Of a DNA stretch of 64,000 bases, positions 9,474 through 18,136 are shown one piece after another (position 1 is the first letter of the stretch; every line of letters begins with the position of its first letter). The stretch spans positions 1,860,001 through 1,924,000 of the forward strand of contig NC_008009.1 in assembly GCF_000014005.1 (NCBI RefSeq), in the 5' to 3' direction. This stretch comes from Candidatus Koribacter versatilis Ellin345 (GTDB taxonomy: Bacteria; Acidobacteriota; Terriglobia; Terriglobales; Acidobacteriaceae). The notes under the pieces are model-generated. The model saw nothing but the letters and a program-made list of their open reading frames with translations. It had not been told where the DNA came from and ran no database searches. A program made the translations under genes and the position numbers.

Positions 9474-10784
9474 CTATGCCTTGCCCGCAACGGCCGCGGT
9501 GCGGCCCACTACTTCGGTGATCGCGCCCTCCAACACATCGAGTGCGGTGTTGAGCTGTTCGTAGGTAATGACGAGCGGCGGCTGAAGCCGGAGAACGTTG
9601 GCATTCGTGCCGCCGACTCCGATCAGCACACCGGCTTTGAAGCAGGTGTCGCGCACGGCTTCCGCTTCGGCGGCCGCAGGTGTGAGATGGTCGTCTTTCA
9701 CCAGTTCCACGCCGATCATGAGGCCGAGCCCGCGAACCTCGCCAATGCCCGACTGCCGCCCCTGCAGCGCTCTTAAGCGGGTGAGCGCGTGTTGGCCCTT
9801 CTCGGTTGACTGATCACAGAGCTTTTCTTCTTCGAAGAATTCGATGTTGGCGAGCGCAGCCGCGCAACAAATCGGATTTCCACCGAAAGTCGACAGGTGG
9901 TCGCCAGGTTTGAATGCAGCCGCAATCTCATCACGCGTTGTGAACGCTGCGATCGGGTATCCATTGGCGATGCCCTTGGCGGTGACGAGGATGTCAGGTT
10001 CGACGTCGTAGTGTTCGATCGCAAACATCTTACCGGTGCGGCCGAAGCCCGATTGTACTTCGTCGGCAATGAACAAAATCCCATGGCGATCGAGGACTTC
10101 CTTCACCTCGCGGAAGTAGTTTTGCGGCGGGACGATGATGCCGCCTTCACCCATCACCGGTTCGGCGATGAATGCCGCGACATCGCCGGAGGTTGAGTAT
10201 CGGATTGTTTCTTCCACTTGTTTCGCGCAGTAGGAAGCGAACTTCTCTGGCTCATTAGGCCATGGCGAGCGGAAGGCATACGGTGCCGGCGCGAATGCGA
10301 TGCCCGGAGCATACGGGCCGCCACGCTTCTTGCGGCCTTGGTTGCCAGTGATGCTCAGCGTGCCCCAGGTGCGTCCATGGAAGGACTGCTGCAGCGAAAT
10401 GATCTCGTGCTTGCCGGTGAAGAGGCGCGCAACTTTCATCGCGCCCTCGATCGCTTCGGCGCCGCTGTTGGCGAAGAAGGACTTTTTCAACCGCCCCGGC
10501 GTGATCTTCGCCATCTTCTCCGCCAATTGCGCGGTCGGTTGGCTGTGATAGATGTACGAGCCACAATGCACGAGCTTATCAATCTGCGCCTTGGCAGCGG
10601 CGTTGATCTTCGGATTGCAATGTCCGGCATTCACCACCGAAATGCCGGCAAAGCAGTCGATGAACTCGCGCCCGCTGATGTCCTTAATGATCGCGCCGCT
10701 GGCGCTTTCAATAACGACAGGCTGCACGGCCTTCACGAAGCTGGTAATGACGTATTCCTGGTATTTCCGAATCGTATCGCTCAT
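9474..10784 (-). CDS. Class III omega-aminotransferase, GabT-like
   Basis: PLP enzyme of 436 residues that moves an amino group from an omega-amino acid to a keto acid. Visible motifs are FFANSGAEAIEGAMKVAR (phosphate and substrate site), FHGRTWGTLS, FIADEVQSGFGRTG with the Asp that binds the PLP ring nitrogen, and the Schiff-base lysine in DILVTAKGIANGYPIAA. Length and motif order match 4-aminobutyrate / beta-alanine aminotransferases. It lies 3 bp downstream of the methylmalonate-semialdehyde-type dehydrogenase. That pairing suggests beta-alanine or 3-aminoisobutyrate as substrate, with GABA as the alternative. Confidence 0.9.
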   Translation of the reverse strand: MSDTIRKYQEYVITSFVKAVQPVVIESASGAIIKDISGREFIDCFAGISVVNAGHCNPKINAAAKAQIDKLVHCGSYIYHSQPTAQLAEKMAKITPGRLKKSFFANSGAEAIEGAMKVARLFTGKHEIISLQQSFHGRTWGTLSITGNQGRKKRGGPYAPGIAFAPAPYAFRSPWPNEPEKFASYCAKQVEETIRYSTSGDVAAFIAEPVMGEGGIIVPPQNYFREVKEVLDRHGILFIADEVQSGFGRTGKMFAIEHYDVEPDILVTAKGIANGYPIAAFTTRDEIAAAFKPGDHLSTFGGNPICCAAALANIEFFEEEKLCDQSTEKGQHALTRLRALQGRQSGIGEVRGLGLMIGVELVKDDHLTPAAAEAEAVRDTCFKAGVLIGVGGTNANVLRLQPPLVITYEQLNTALDVLEGAITEVVGRTAAVAGKA

Positions 10785-10787
10785 GGT

Positions 10788-12260
10788 TTAGCTCCAGCGC
10801 TCGATGACGACTTTCTTGTCGGTGTAAAACTCGATCGCATCACGACCTTGGCCGTGGAGGTCGCCGAAGAAGCTCTCCTTCCAGCCGCTGAAAGGGAAGT
10901 AGGCGACAGGTGCAGGGACACCGATATTGATGCCAATGTTTCCAGCTGGCGCTTCATGGCGGAAACGTCGCGCGTGCGCTCCATTGGTGGTGAAGAGAGA
11001 TGCGGCATTACCGTACGCGCTCTTGGAAAGCAGCTCAATCGCATGCTCGAGACTGTCGGCGTGCACCAGGCTCAACACGGGGCCGAAGATTTCAGTCTGT
11101 GGCACATCGCTGTCGGCGGGCACTTCATCGAGAATCGTCGGCGCAAGGAAGTTGCCGCGCTCATGATTCGCAACCCTGTAGCCGCGGCCATCGGTCACGG
11201 CTTTTGCACCTTGCTTCACAGCATGGTCAATAACTTCTTCGATTCGTGATTTGCTCTGCGCGGTGATCACGGGCCCCATCTGTGTCCCTGCTTCGAGTCC
11301 GTTGCCGGTCTTGAGGTGCGCGGCGAACTCAGAGACGGCTTCGCGGAAACCCTTCTGGGCCTCACCGACAGTGACTCCAACACTCAATGCCAGGCATCGT
11401 TGTCCCGCACAACCGAAGGCGCTCTCGCCCACGATGTTCGTCGCCACTTTCATGTCGGCATCGGGCAGGATGACCGCGTAGTTCTTTGCGCCGCCCTGGC
11501 ATTGCACGCGCTTGCCGTTCTTTGCAGCGCGCTCGTAGATGTAACGGGCTACGGGCGTCGACCCGACGAAGCTGATGGCGCGCACCTCAGGGTGGTCGAG
11601 CAGAGCGTCCACCGCGGGTTTACCTCCGTTCAGCAGGTTGATGACGCCCTTCGGCAATCCTATCTGATGAATCAGTTCGAAAACCTTCTGCATTGTGAAC
11701 GGTACGCGCTCACTTGGCTTCAGGATGAAACAGTTCCCAGTAGCGATTGCGTAGGGCAGGTACCAGAAGGGAATCATTGCCGGAAAGTTGAACGGTGTGA
11801 TCGCGGCTACGACTCCGATTGGATGGCGATACATGATTTCGTCAATGCCACGCGATATGTTTTCGAGGTTGTAGCCCTGCATCATCAGCGGAATTCCGCA
11901 GGCGACTTCAACGTTCTCAATGCCGCGACGCACTTCTCCTCGTGCTTCGGTGAGCGTCTTGCCGTTCTCGATCGTCACCGTTCGGGCGATTTCTTCGAAG
12001 TGCTCCTCCATTAGCTGTTTCAGCTTGAAGATGTATTGAATGCGGTCGCCGGGCGGCGTCTCGCGCCACGCGGGCCACGCGGCAGCGGCCGCGCGCACCG
12101 CTTCATTCACTTCGTCGGCGCCGGAGAGGGGCACGTGCGCCAACGGCTCAGCCGTGGCGGGGTTATAAATCTCGAGAACATCGCCAGAGTGGCTGGTCCG
12201 CCACTCGCCGTTGACAAAATTCTGGACCTGGAGAAGCTCGGTTTGTGCTGTGGTACTCAT
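10788..12260 (-). CDS. mmsA: CoA-acylating methylmalonate/malonate-semialdehyde dehydrogenase
   Basis: ALDH-superfamily member of 490 residues. MmsA enzymes convert (methyl)malonate semialdehyde, CoA and NAD to propionyl- or acetyl-CoA, CO2 and NADH. The family replaces the usual ELGG general-base motif with a GAKN motif, seen here as [12 protein letters not shown]. The catalytic Cys is in [11 protein letters not shown], and [14 protein letters not shown] is typical of this branch. The ATG at 12260 is preferred over a GTG five codons upstream. Between two aminotransferase genes, the likely role is finishing beta-alanine breakdown (beta-alanine to malonate semialdehyde to acetyl-CoA). Confidence 0.9.
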   Translation of the reverse strand: MSTTAQTELLQVQNFVNGEWRTSHSGDVLEIYNPATAEPLAHVPLSGADEVNEAVRAAAAAWPAWRETPPGDRIQYIFKLKQLMEEHFEEIARTVTIENGKTLTEARGEVRRGIENVEVACGIPLMMQGYNLENISRGIDEIMYRHPIGVVAAITPFNFPAMIPFWYLPYAIATGNCFILKPSERVPFTMQKVFELIHQIGLPKGVINLLNGGKPAVDALLDHPEVRAISFVGSTPVARYIYERAAKNGKRVQCQGGAKNYAVILPDADMKVATNIVGESAFGCAGQRCLALSVGVTVGEAQKGFREAVSEFAAHLKTGNGLEAGTQMGPVITAQSKSRIEEVIDHAVKQGAKAVTDGRGYRVANHERGNFLAPTILDEVPADSDVPQTEIFGPVLSLVHADSLEHAIELLSKSAYGNAASLFTTNGAHARRFRHEAPAGNIGINIGVPAPVAYFPFSGWKESFFGDLHGQGRDAIEFYTDKKVVIERWS

Positions 12261-12298
12261 CGTACAAATCACCAATTTCGACAGAATATGTTGCGTAA

Positions 12299-13660
12299 CT
12301 ATGAAACTCCGGTAGTCACACGAGAAGTCGCAAACTCGTGCGAGAGGGCCGATTCCATTACGTCGAGCGCTTCTTCGAATTGCGCATCGGAAATGACGAG
12401 CGGCATGAGAATGCGAATGACGTTGCTATACGTGCCCGCGTTGAGAGTAATCACGCCGCGCTCATAACAATATTGGATGATGTGCTTCGTCGCGGAGTCG
12501 TTGGGAGTTCGTGACTCGGCCGAGCGCACCAGTTCGATCGCCTGCATCCCGCCAAGGCCGCGCACTTCGCCAATCTGCGGCCACTGCGCTTGCCACCGCA
12601 GGGCACGGGCCCGGAAGCGTTCACCCAGTGCGTTAGCGCGCGCCGGAAGATCCTGGCGCTGCATGGCTTCAATCGTTGCCAGCGCGGCTTCGCACGCAAG
12701 AGGACTGCCTCCGAACGTTCCGCCGATGCCGCCCGGTATGGGCGCATCCATGATTTCTGCGCGGCCCGTGATGGATCCAATTGGCAAACCACCGCCGAGA
12801 GATTTCGCGCCGATCAAAATGTCCGGTTCAACGCCGTAGCGCTCGCAGGCAAACATCGCGCCGGTGCGGCCGAAGCCGGTCTGTACTTCGTCGGCGATGA
12901 AGACGATGCCGTGCTGCTTGCAGATGCCGTGCAGCTTTCGCAAGAAATCGCTGGGCGGGGTCACGAACCCACCTTCGCCGAGCACCGGTTCAATAATGAT
13001 CGCCGCCACGGATTCTGCTGCCACAGTGCGCTTGAAGACGCCTTCTAAAGCATCGGCACACGCAACTTCGCAACTCGGATACTTCTTCCCATAGGAGCAG
13101 CGATAGCAGTACGCGTAGGGGATGCGATAAATCTCGCTAGGGAATGGCTCGAACCCAGCTTTGTACGGATGCGTCTTGCTGGTGAGGGCCATCCCCAGCG
13201 TGGTCCGCCCGTGGAACGCATCTTCAAAGCAGATAACCGCGGGACGTTTGGTGTGATAGCGCGCGATCTTCACCGCGTTCTCGACGGCTTCCGCGCCGGA
13301 GTTCACGAAGAACGTACGCTTTGGAAATTCGCCGGGGGTGATCTCATTCAATTTCTCCGCAAGACGGATGTAGCTCTCGTATCCGACAACCTGAAAGCAG
13401 GTATGGAGAAAGCGGTCGGTCTGACGATGAATGGCTTCGACGACGGCAGGTGAGCGATGCCCAACATTGATTACGCCGATGCCGCCGGCGAGGTCAATGA
13501 AGGTATTGCCATCCACATCCTCGATCAGCGCGCCTTCCGCACGCGACACATAGATGGGCGTCGATGCGTAGATACCGCGAGGAACCGCGGCCGATCGGCG
13601 GCTCGCAAGCTCCAGCGCTTTCGGTCCCGGAACCTTGGTTCGCAAAACAATTGAGGCCAT
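12299..13660 (-). CDS. gabT: 4-aminobutyrate aminotransferase (GabT-type)
   Basis: Class III aminotransferase of 453 residues. It shows [51 protein letters not shown] and the PLP lysine in [34 protein letters not shown] is a Cys-rich segment also found in bacterial GabT enzymes. The start is fixed by an ATGA overlap with the stop of the upstream aldehyde dehydrogenase (13658-13662); an upstream in-frame extension only shadows that gene. Expected reaction: GABA plus 2-oxoglutarate to succinate semialdehyde plus glutamate. The operon position directly after an aminobutyraldehyde-type dehydrogenase supports a putrescine-to-succinate path. Confidence 0.92.
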   Translation of the reverse strand: MASIVLRTKVPGPKALELASRRSAAVPRGIYASTPIYVSRAEGALIEDVDGNTFIDLAGGIGVINVGHRSPAVVEAIHRQTDRFLHTCFQVVGYESYIRLAEKLNEITPGEFPKRTFFVNSGAEAVENAVKIARYHTKRPAVICFEDAFHGRTTLGMALTSKTHPYKAGFEPFPSEIYRIPYAYCYRCSYGKKYPSCEVACADALEGVFKRTVAAESVAAIIIEPVLGEGGFVTPPSDFLRKLHGICKQHGIVFIADEVQTGFGRTGAMFACERYGVEPDILIGAKSLGGGLPIGSITGRAEIMDAPIPGGIGGTFGGSPLACEAALATIEAMQRQDLPARANALGERFRARALRWQAQWPQIGEVRGLGGMQAIELVRSAESRTPNDSATKHIIQYCYERGVITLNAGTYSNVIRILMPLVISDAQFEEALDVMESALSHEFATSRVTTGVS

Positions 13661-15141
13661 CAGTACCACCCAATCGGCTGTTCGCTGAGGTTGATGTGCA
13701 CCTGCTTGGTCTCGAGGTATTCCTCTACTCCCCACGGGCCGAGCTCGCGTCCAAAGCCGGATTGCTTGTATCCGCCCCACGGCGCCTCGTAATACGTGGG
13801 TTGCATGTGGTTCACCCACACGATGCCGGCGCGGATCTTCTTCACCATGCGGAATGCCTTGAAGATGTCGCGCGTCCAAACCGCAGCGGCGAGGCCGAAG
13901 GGCGTGTCGTTGGCGATCTTCAGGCCATCAGCTTCGTTGTCGAATGGGATGACGGACGCCACCGGTCCAAAGATTTCTTCGCGCGCAATGCGAGCGCTAT
14001 TGTCCACGTCATAGAAGATCGTCGGTTCGACGTAATAGCCCTTAGCGAAGCCGCTGGGGCGATTGCCGCCGGATGCGACCTTCGCTTCTTTCTTGCCGAT
14101 CTCCTGATACTCGCGAACGCGCTCATATTGGTCTTTGCTGACCAACGGACCCATCTTCGTATCGCGATCGAGCGGCGCGCCGAGTTTTATCTTCTTGGCC
14201 TTTTCGGTCATCGCCTCCACGAACTTCTTATAGATCGGGCGCTCGACAAGAATTCGGCTGCCCGCGGAGCAGACTTCGCCCTGGTTGATGAAGACGCCGA
14301 AGAGTGCGCCATCAATCGCAGCTTCAAAGTCGGCATCGGCGAAGAAAATATTCGGCGATTTACCGCCGAGTTCGAGCGAGACGCGCTTCAGTGTGGCGCT
14401 CGCCTCGCGCATAATCAGCTTGCCCACGCTTCCACTGCCGGTGAAGGCAATCTTGTCCACATCTTTATGCGCGACGATGGGCGCACCCGCTTCTTCACCG
14501 TATCCGGTCACAACATTTACTACGCCATTCGGCAGCCCCACTTCTTCGAAGTGCTTCGCAAGTTCCAGCAACGTGAGGGGCGTCTGTTCGGCAGGCTTGA
14601 TGACAACGGTGCAGCCCGCAGCAATGGCGGGAGCAAGCTTCCACGCGGCCATCGCCAGCGGATAGTTCCACGGAATGATCTGCCCTGCGACCCCGATCGG
14701 TTCCTTTAGCGAAAGGCTAACTGCGTTGTCAGGAACCGGATTCACCTGGCCGGTGATCTTCGTCGCGAGCCCGCCGTAGTACTCGAAACAGGTAGCGCAA
14801 TCGGCAATGTCGTACTCGGCTTCGACGATGGGCTTGCCGGAATTGCGACACTCGATCTCGGCGAGTTCAGCCGTGTGCTGGCGGATCTTTTCAGCAATGC
14901 GGAAGAGGACGCGTCCGCGCTCCTGCGCGGTGGTTGCGTTCCAGGGGCCATCGTCAAAAGCCGTTCGGGCGGCGGCAACGGCACGGTCAACATCGGCAGC
15001 GTTTCCTGCCGGACACTCAGCAATCACTTCTTCCGTCGAAGGATCGTAAACGGGGAACAACTTTCCCGTGGCGCTTTCGACGAACTTGCCATCGATGTAC
15101 ATCTGGTAGGTTTTGGTGCTGGTTTTCGTAGCCGTATCCAT
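13660..15141 (-). CDS. Aldehyde dehydrogenase, betaine-aldehyde/aminobutyraldehyde type
   Basis: NAD-dependent ALDH of 493 residues, full length. It contains PWNYPLAMAAWKLAPAIAAG, FTGSGSVGKLI, SLELGGKSPNIFFADAD and the catalytic Cys in NQGEVCSAGSRILVE. The overall pattern fits the BetB/PuuC/PatD group that oxidises omega-amino aldehydes. In this operon the natural substrate would be 4-aminobutanal (or its gamma-glutamyl form), giving GABA for the aminotransferase translated from the overlapping ATGA. Neither a gamma-glutamyl-putrescine synthetase nor PuuD is present in the window, so the direct non-glutamylated route is more likely. The substrate is inferred from context. Confidence 0.9.
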   Translation of the reverse strand: MDTATKTSTKTYQMYIDGKFVESATGKLFPVYDPSTEEVIAECPAGNAADVDRAVAAARTAFDDGPWNATTAQERGRVLFRIAEKIRQHTAELAEIECRNSGKPIVEAEYDIADCATCFEYYGGLATKITGQVNPVPDNAVSLSLKEPIGVAGQIIPWNYPLAMAAWKLAPAIAAGCTVVIKPAEQTPLTLLELAKHFEEVGLPNGVVNVVTGYGEEAGAPIVAHKDVDKIAFTGSGSVGKLIMREASATLKRVSLELGGKSPNIFFADADFEAAIDGALFGVFINQGEVCSAGSRILVERPIYKKFVEAMTEKAKKIKLGAPLDRDTKMGPLVSKDQYERVREYQEIGKKEAKVASGGNRPSGFAKGYYVEPTIFYDVDNSARIAREEIFGPVASVIPFDNEADGLKIANDTPFGLAAAVWTRDIFKAFRMVKKIRAGIVWVNHMQPTYYEAPWGGYKQSGFGRELGPWGVEEYLETKQVHINLSEQPIGWY

Positions 15142-15159
15142 CTCAGGTTCTCCGTTGCA

Positions 15160-16653
15160 CTAGGCAGCTTGGTTGGCTGCGGATTGCGCAGCGAGGCGGG
15201 CCTTGCGGCCGCCATAAATAAAGAAGAAGAACGCGGCAAGCCCAATGAAGAACGCTGTGCCGCCAAACATTTTAAATTCGTACTGCGATACAGATTTGAT
15301 GGTTTGCGCCGGGAAAAAGGCGAGCGCAATTCCGAGCGTAGTCGTAATAAATCCACTGATGCCGGAGAGCAACAGCGCTGGACGCCCGTAAACGCCCTTA
15401 CCCGCTTCGTACTTCAACCCGAAGCGCACCAGCGCGCCAAACATATAAAGGAAGGGAACGAGTTGCAGGACGACTGCGAGCGAAAGCATCGTTTGAAACG
15501 TTTCCTGTACGCCGGCGCCGCCGAGGAAGTTCACGAGTACCAGCAACAGTGAGATCACAGCATGCACGATCAGAGCTGCGTACGGCGTGGCGTACTTCGG
15601 ATGCACGCGTCCGAGCCAGCTCGGCATGTAGTTGTCGAGGCCGGCAACGAAGGGAATTCGCGCTGATCCAGCGAGCCATGCGGATCCAATGCCGGCAATC
15701 GCCAGGCTGAGCATCAATGCAAATGGGACGATAATCCAGGTCACGTGTGCTTGCTCAGCAAGATGTCCGACGGCCTGCACGATCCCTTGCAGAACGCTGA
15801 TACCGTTTTTCCCTGCAGCAACGAGCAGGGTGAGCGTCACCGATATATAGAGCAAGCCGGAGATGACTCCGCCCCACAACACTGCGCCTGGTAGCGTTTT
15901 ACGAGGTTCCTGAATCTCGTCGCCCATAATCGAGGCGAGTTCGAGTCCGACCAATCCAAAGCAGATCACGCCAAAGGCGTTAAACAGAAATCTTCGATCG
16001 GTCGGGATGGCGAAGTTTACGTAGTGAATCGAAGCGCCCTGCTTCAATCCGACAACAAGTCCAAGGATCAGAAGTGTTGCGGCGGCGATGAAGGTTCCGA
16101 TCGCGCCGATGTTGTTGATCCACTTTCCAACGCCAAGCCCGATAACGTTGAGCACAACCAGCACGATCAGCAGCACTAAAGATGCGCTTAGCGCGAAAAC
16201 CTTGTTATCCGCAAGACCCTGGTGTGAAGGGCCAAGTACATACACAGACACGCCGACGAAGTAGAGCATCACCGTCGGAACGTAGAGCATGTTGTTGGTC
16301 CAGTAGCACCAGCCGGAAAGAAAGCCGTGGAAGTCGCCGAACACCTCCTTTGCCCACAGATACACGCCGCCCTCGCCGGGGTAGCGGTGAGCGAGTTCGA
16401 TGACCGCGATGCCTTGCGGCCAAAAGAAGAGCACCAGTGAAATAAGCCAGAGCCAGATCGTGACCCCGCCGTTGGCGGCAATCGAAGGAACCACATTCAG
16501 ATTGAAAACGGCAACCACGAACAGCAGCACCAGGTCCCATTTTCCAAGGACGCGCTTAAGGTGCGGGGTTTCGGTCTGGCTGTTCGTCAAGCGATTCTCC
16601 GGAGTCGGCCGATGGCGGCAGGGTAGAGGACGGGGCTGGTTGGCCCCGTCCAT
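15160..16653 (-). CDS. APC-family amino acid/polyamine permease
   Basis: Inner-membrane secondary transporter of 497 residues with about 12 hydrophobic segments. The N-terminal APC signature helix region reads LGKWDLVLLFVVAVFNLN. Later segments include GVICFGLVGLELASIMGDEI and GSARIPFVAGLDNYMPSWLG, the latter conserved in GABA/glutamate-type permeases. A TTG at 16590 preceded by CCGGAGA is a credible alternative start and would remove 21 hydrophilic, poorly conserved residues. It lies 21 bp after one aminotransferase and 18 bp before the next aldehyde dehydrogenase. Import of GABA, beta-alanine or a related amine is likely but not provable from sequence. Confidence 0.88.
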   Translation of the reverse strand: MDGANQPRPLPCRHRPTPENRLTNSQTETPHLKRVLGKWDLVLLFVVAVFNLNVVPSIAANGGVTIWLWLISLVLFFWPQGIAVIELAHRYPGEGGVYLWAKEVFGDFHGFLSGWCYWTNNMLYVPTVMLYFVGVSVYVLGPSHQGLADNKVFALSASLVLLIVLVVLNVIGLGVGKWINNIGAIGTFIAAATLLILGLVVGLKQGASIHYVNFAIPTDRRFLFNAFGVICFGLVGLELASIMGDEIQEPRKTLPGAVLWGGVISGLLYISVTLTLLVAAGKNGISVLQGIVQAVGHLAEQAHVTWIIVPFALMLSLAIAGIGSAWLAGSARIPFVAGLDNYMPSWLGRVHPKYATPYAALIVHAVISLLLVLVNFLGGAGVQETFQTMLSLAVVLQLVPFLYMFGALVRFGLKYEAGKGVYGRPALLLSGISGFITTTLGIALAFFPAQTIKSVSQYEFKMFGGTAFFIGLAAFFFFIYGGRKARLAAQSAANQAA

Positions 16654-16674
16654 GCTCGTACAGCGTTAGCTTGT

Positions 16675-18045
16675 TTAGTGCACCACTGCCTCGCGCGGTT
16701 CCTTCTGCGCGACCGCCAAGGCGGGAGCGATCTCGCCAAACACCGCGAGATGCTTCTCGGTATCCGCATCGGTGTGTGCGACGGACATGGTCCACTGCTC
16801 GTCCCACCAGTAAGGCTGTGGCATTACGCCGCGATTGACCATGGCGAACCAATACTGCTGCCAGAGACTCGCGTCGACTTCGAGCCAATCGCGATAGTTA
16901 CGCACGCGCTTCGGAGCGAACATCAGTACGCCGTTTGCGCCGGCAATTTCCAGGTAAGCGTCCAGCCCGACTTCTTCGACGACTCTGCGATAGCCAGTCA
17001 CGAGCTTGTGGCTGAGCTTCTCCACATGCGCGTAGTTCTCGCGAGTCAGGACTTCGCGGAAGGTCGCTAAGCCAGCGGCCATCGATACGGGGTTGGTGTT
17101 GTAGGTGCCGCCATGGAAGACCTTGTGATCGGAGATGAGTCCCATCACTTTCTTCGAGGCGCCGAACGCAGCGAGCGGCAGGCCGCCGCCGATCGACTTT
17201 GCCAGGCAGATGGCGTCGGGTATCACGCCGAAGTATTCGGACGCTCCACCCCAGCCCAGCTTGGCGCCGGTCTTCACTTCGTCGAAGATCAGCAGCGCAC
17301 CGTGCTTGTCGCACAATTCGCGCAGTCCTTCGAGGAAGCCCGGTTCCGGCATGCAGATGCCGACGTTCATCATCACCGGTTCGAGGATGATCGCAGAGAT
17401 CTCGTTAGGATGGGTCTTGAAGCGATGTTCCACGCTCTCAAGGTCGTTGAAGCTGGCAATCAGCACATTGGCCACTGCCGTCTTCGGGACACCCTGTCCA
17501 CCGGGAACGGCAATCGGAGCTTTGAGATCGCCGATCTGCTCCAGCTTCGGTTTCACACTGACTAGTGCAGCGTCATGCAATCCGTGGTAACCGCCTTCGA
17601 ACTTGATGATCTTGTCGCGACCGGTCGCCGCGCGGCAAAGACGCACGGTGTGCATTGTGGCCTCGGTCCCAGTCGAGGCAAAGCGCAACATTTCGATAGG
17701 GAAGCGGGCGCAGATCTCTTCCGCGAGTTCCCACTCCATGTCGTGCGGCATGCCAAACATCGTGCCGGTGGTCAGGCGTTTCTCCACCGCCTTCATTACT
17801 GCCGGGTGGCAATGGCCCGCCATTAACGCGCCAAACGTGAGGTTGTGGTCAATGTATTCGTTCCCGTCGAGGTCGCGGAACTTCGAGCCGAAAGCGTCCT
17901 TAACAAAAATTGGATACGGATCGTAAGCGCGATAATTACTTGCAACGCCGAGCGGTAAACGCTTCAGGTTGCGCTTGTGGGCTTCGGCTGATTTGGGTGT
18001 GCGCTTTTCAAAAAGTTCGATTTCCTGCCGCAATGCGTCGTGCAT
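16675..18045 (-). CDS. Class III aminotransferase, glutamate-1-semialdehyde-aminomutase-like
   Basis: PLP enzyme of 456 residues of the HemL-like branch. It has YIDHNLTFGALMAGHCHP, RFASTGTEATMHTVRLCRA, FEGGYHGLHD, LLIFDEVKTGAKLGWGG and the PLP lysine in CLAKSIGGGLPLAAFG. True HemL enzymes serve tetrapyrrole synthesis. Here the gene is the first enzyme of a catabolic operon, directly behind a TonB receptor and ahead of a permease, so a role on a diamine or omega-amino acid is more likely than 5-aminolevulinate formation. The start ATG at 18045 follows an AAAGGAG-like site. The exact substrate is unknown. Confidence 0.85.
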   Translation of the reverse strand: MHDALRQEIELFEKRTPKSAEAHKRNLKRLPLGVASNYRAYDPYPIFVKDAFGSKFRDLDGNEYIDHNLTFGALMAGHCHPAVMKAVEKRLTTGTMFGMPHDMEWELAEEICARFPIEMLRFASTGTEATMHTVRLCRAATGRDKIIKFEGGYHGLHDAALVSVKPKLEQIGDLKAPIAVPGGQGVPKTAVANVLIASFNDLESVEHRFKTHPNEISAIILEPVMMNVGICMPEPGFLEGLRELCDKHGALLIFDEVKTGAKLGWGGASEYFGVIPDAICLAKSIGGGLPLAAFGASKKVMGLISDHKVFHGGTYNTNPVSMAAGLATFREVLTRENYAHVEKLSHKLVTGYRRVVEEVGLDAYLEIAGANGVLMFAPKRVRNYRDWLEVDASLWQQYWFAMVNRGVMPQPYWWDEQWTMSVAHTDADTEKHLAVFGEIAPALAVAQKEPREAVVH

Positions 18046-18091
18046 AGTGCGGTACTCCTTTTTCCTATTCGCGAAGAGTGCATCCGCAAGA

Positions 18092-18127
18092 CTGCCGCCG
18101 TGGCGCGGAGAGCAACCACGGCGGCAG
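18092..18127 (-). promoter_or_regulatory. Perfect 12-bp intercistronic stem-loop
   Basis: Arms CTGCCGCCGTGG and CCACGGCGGCAG pair perfectly around a 12-nt loop, just after the TonB-receptor stop and 47 bp before the first enzyme gene. There is no T-run on the minus strand, so it looks less like a full terminator than an attenuating or mRNA-stabilising hairpin. It could set receptor and enzyme expression at different levels within one operon (inference). Confidence 0.6.
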
Positions 18128-18136
18128 AGCTACGGG

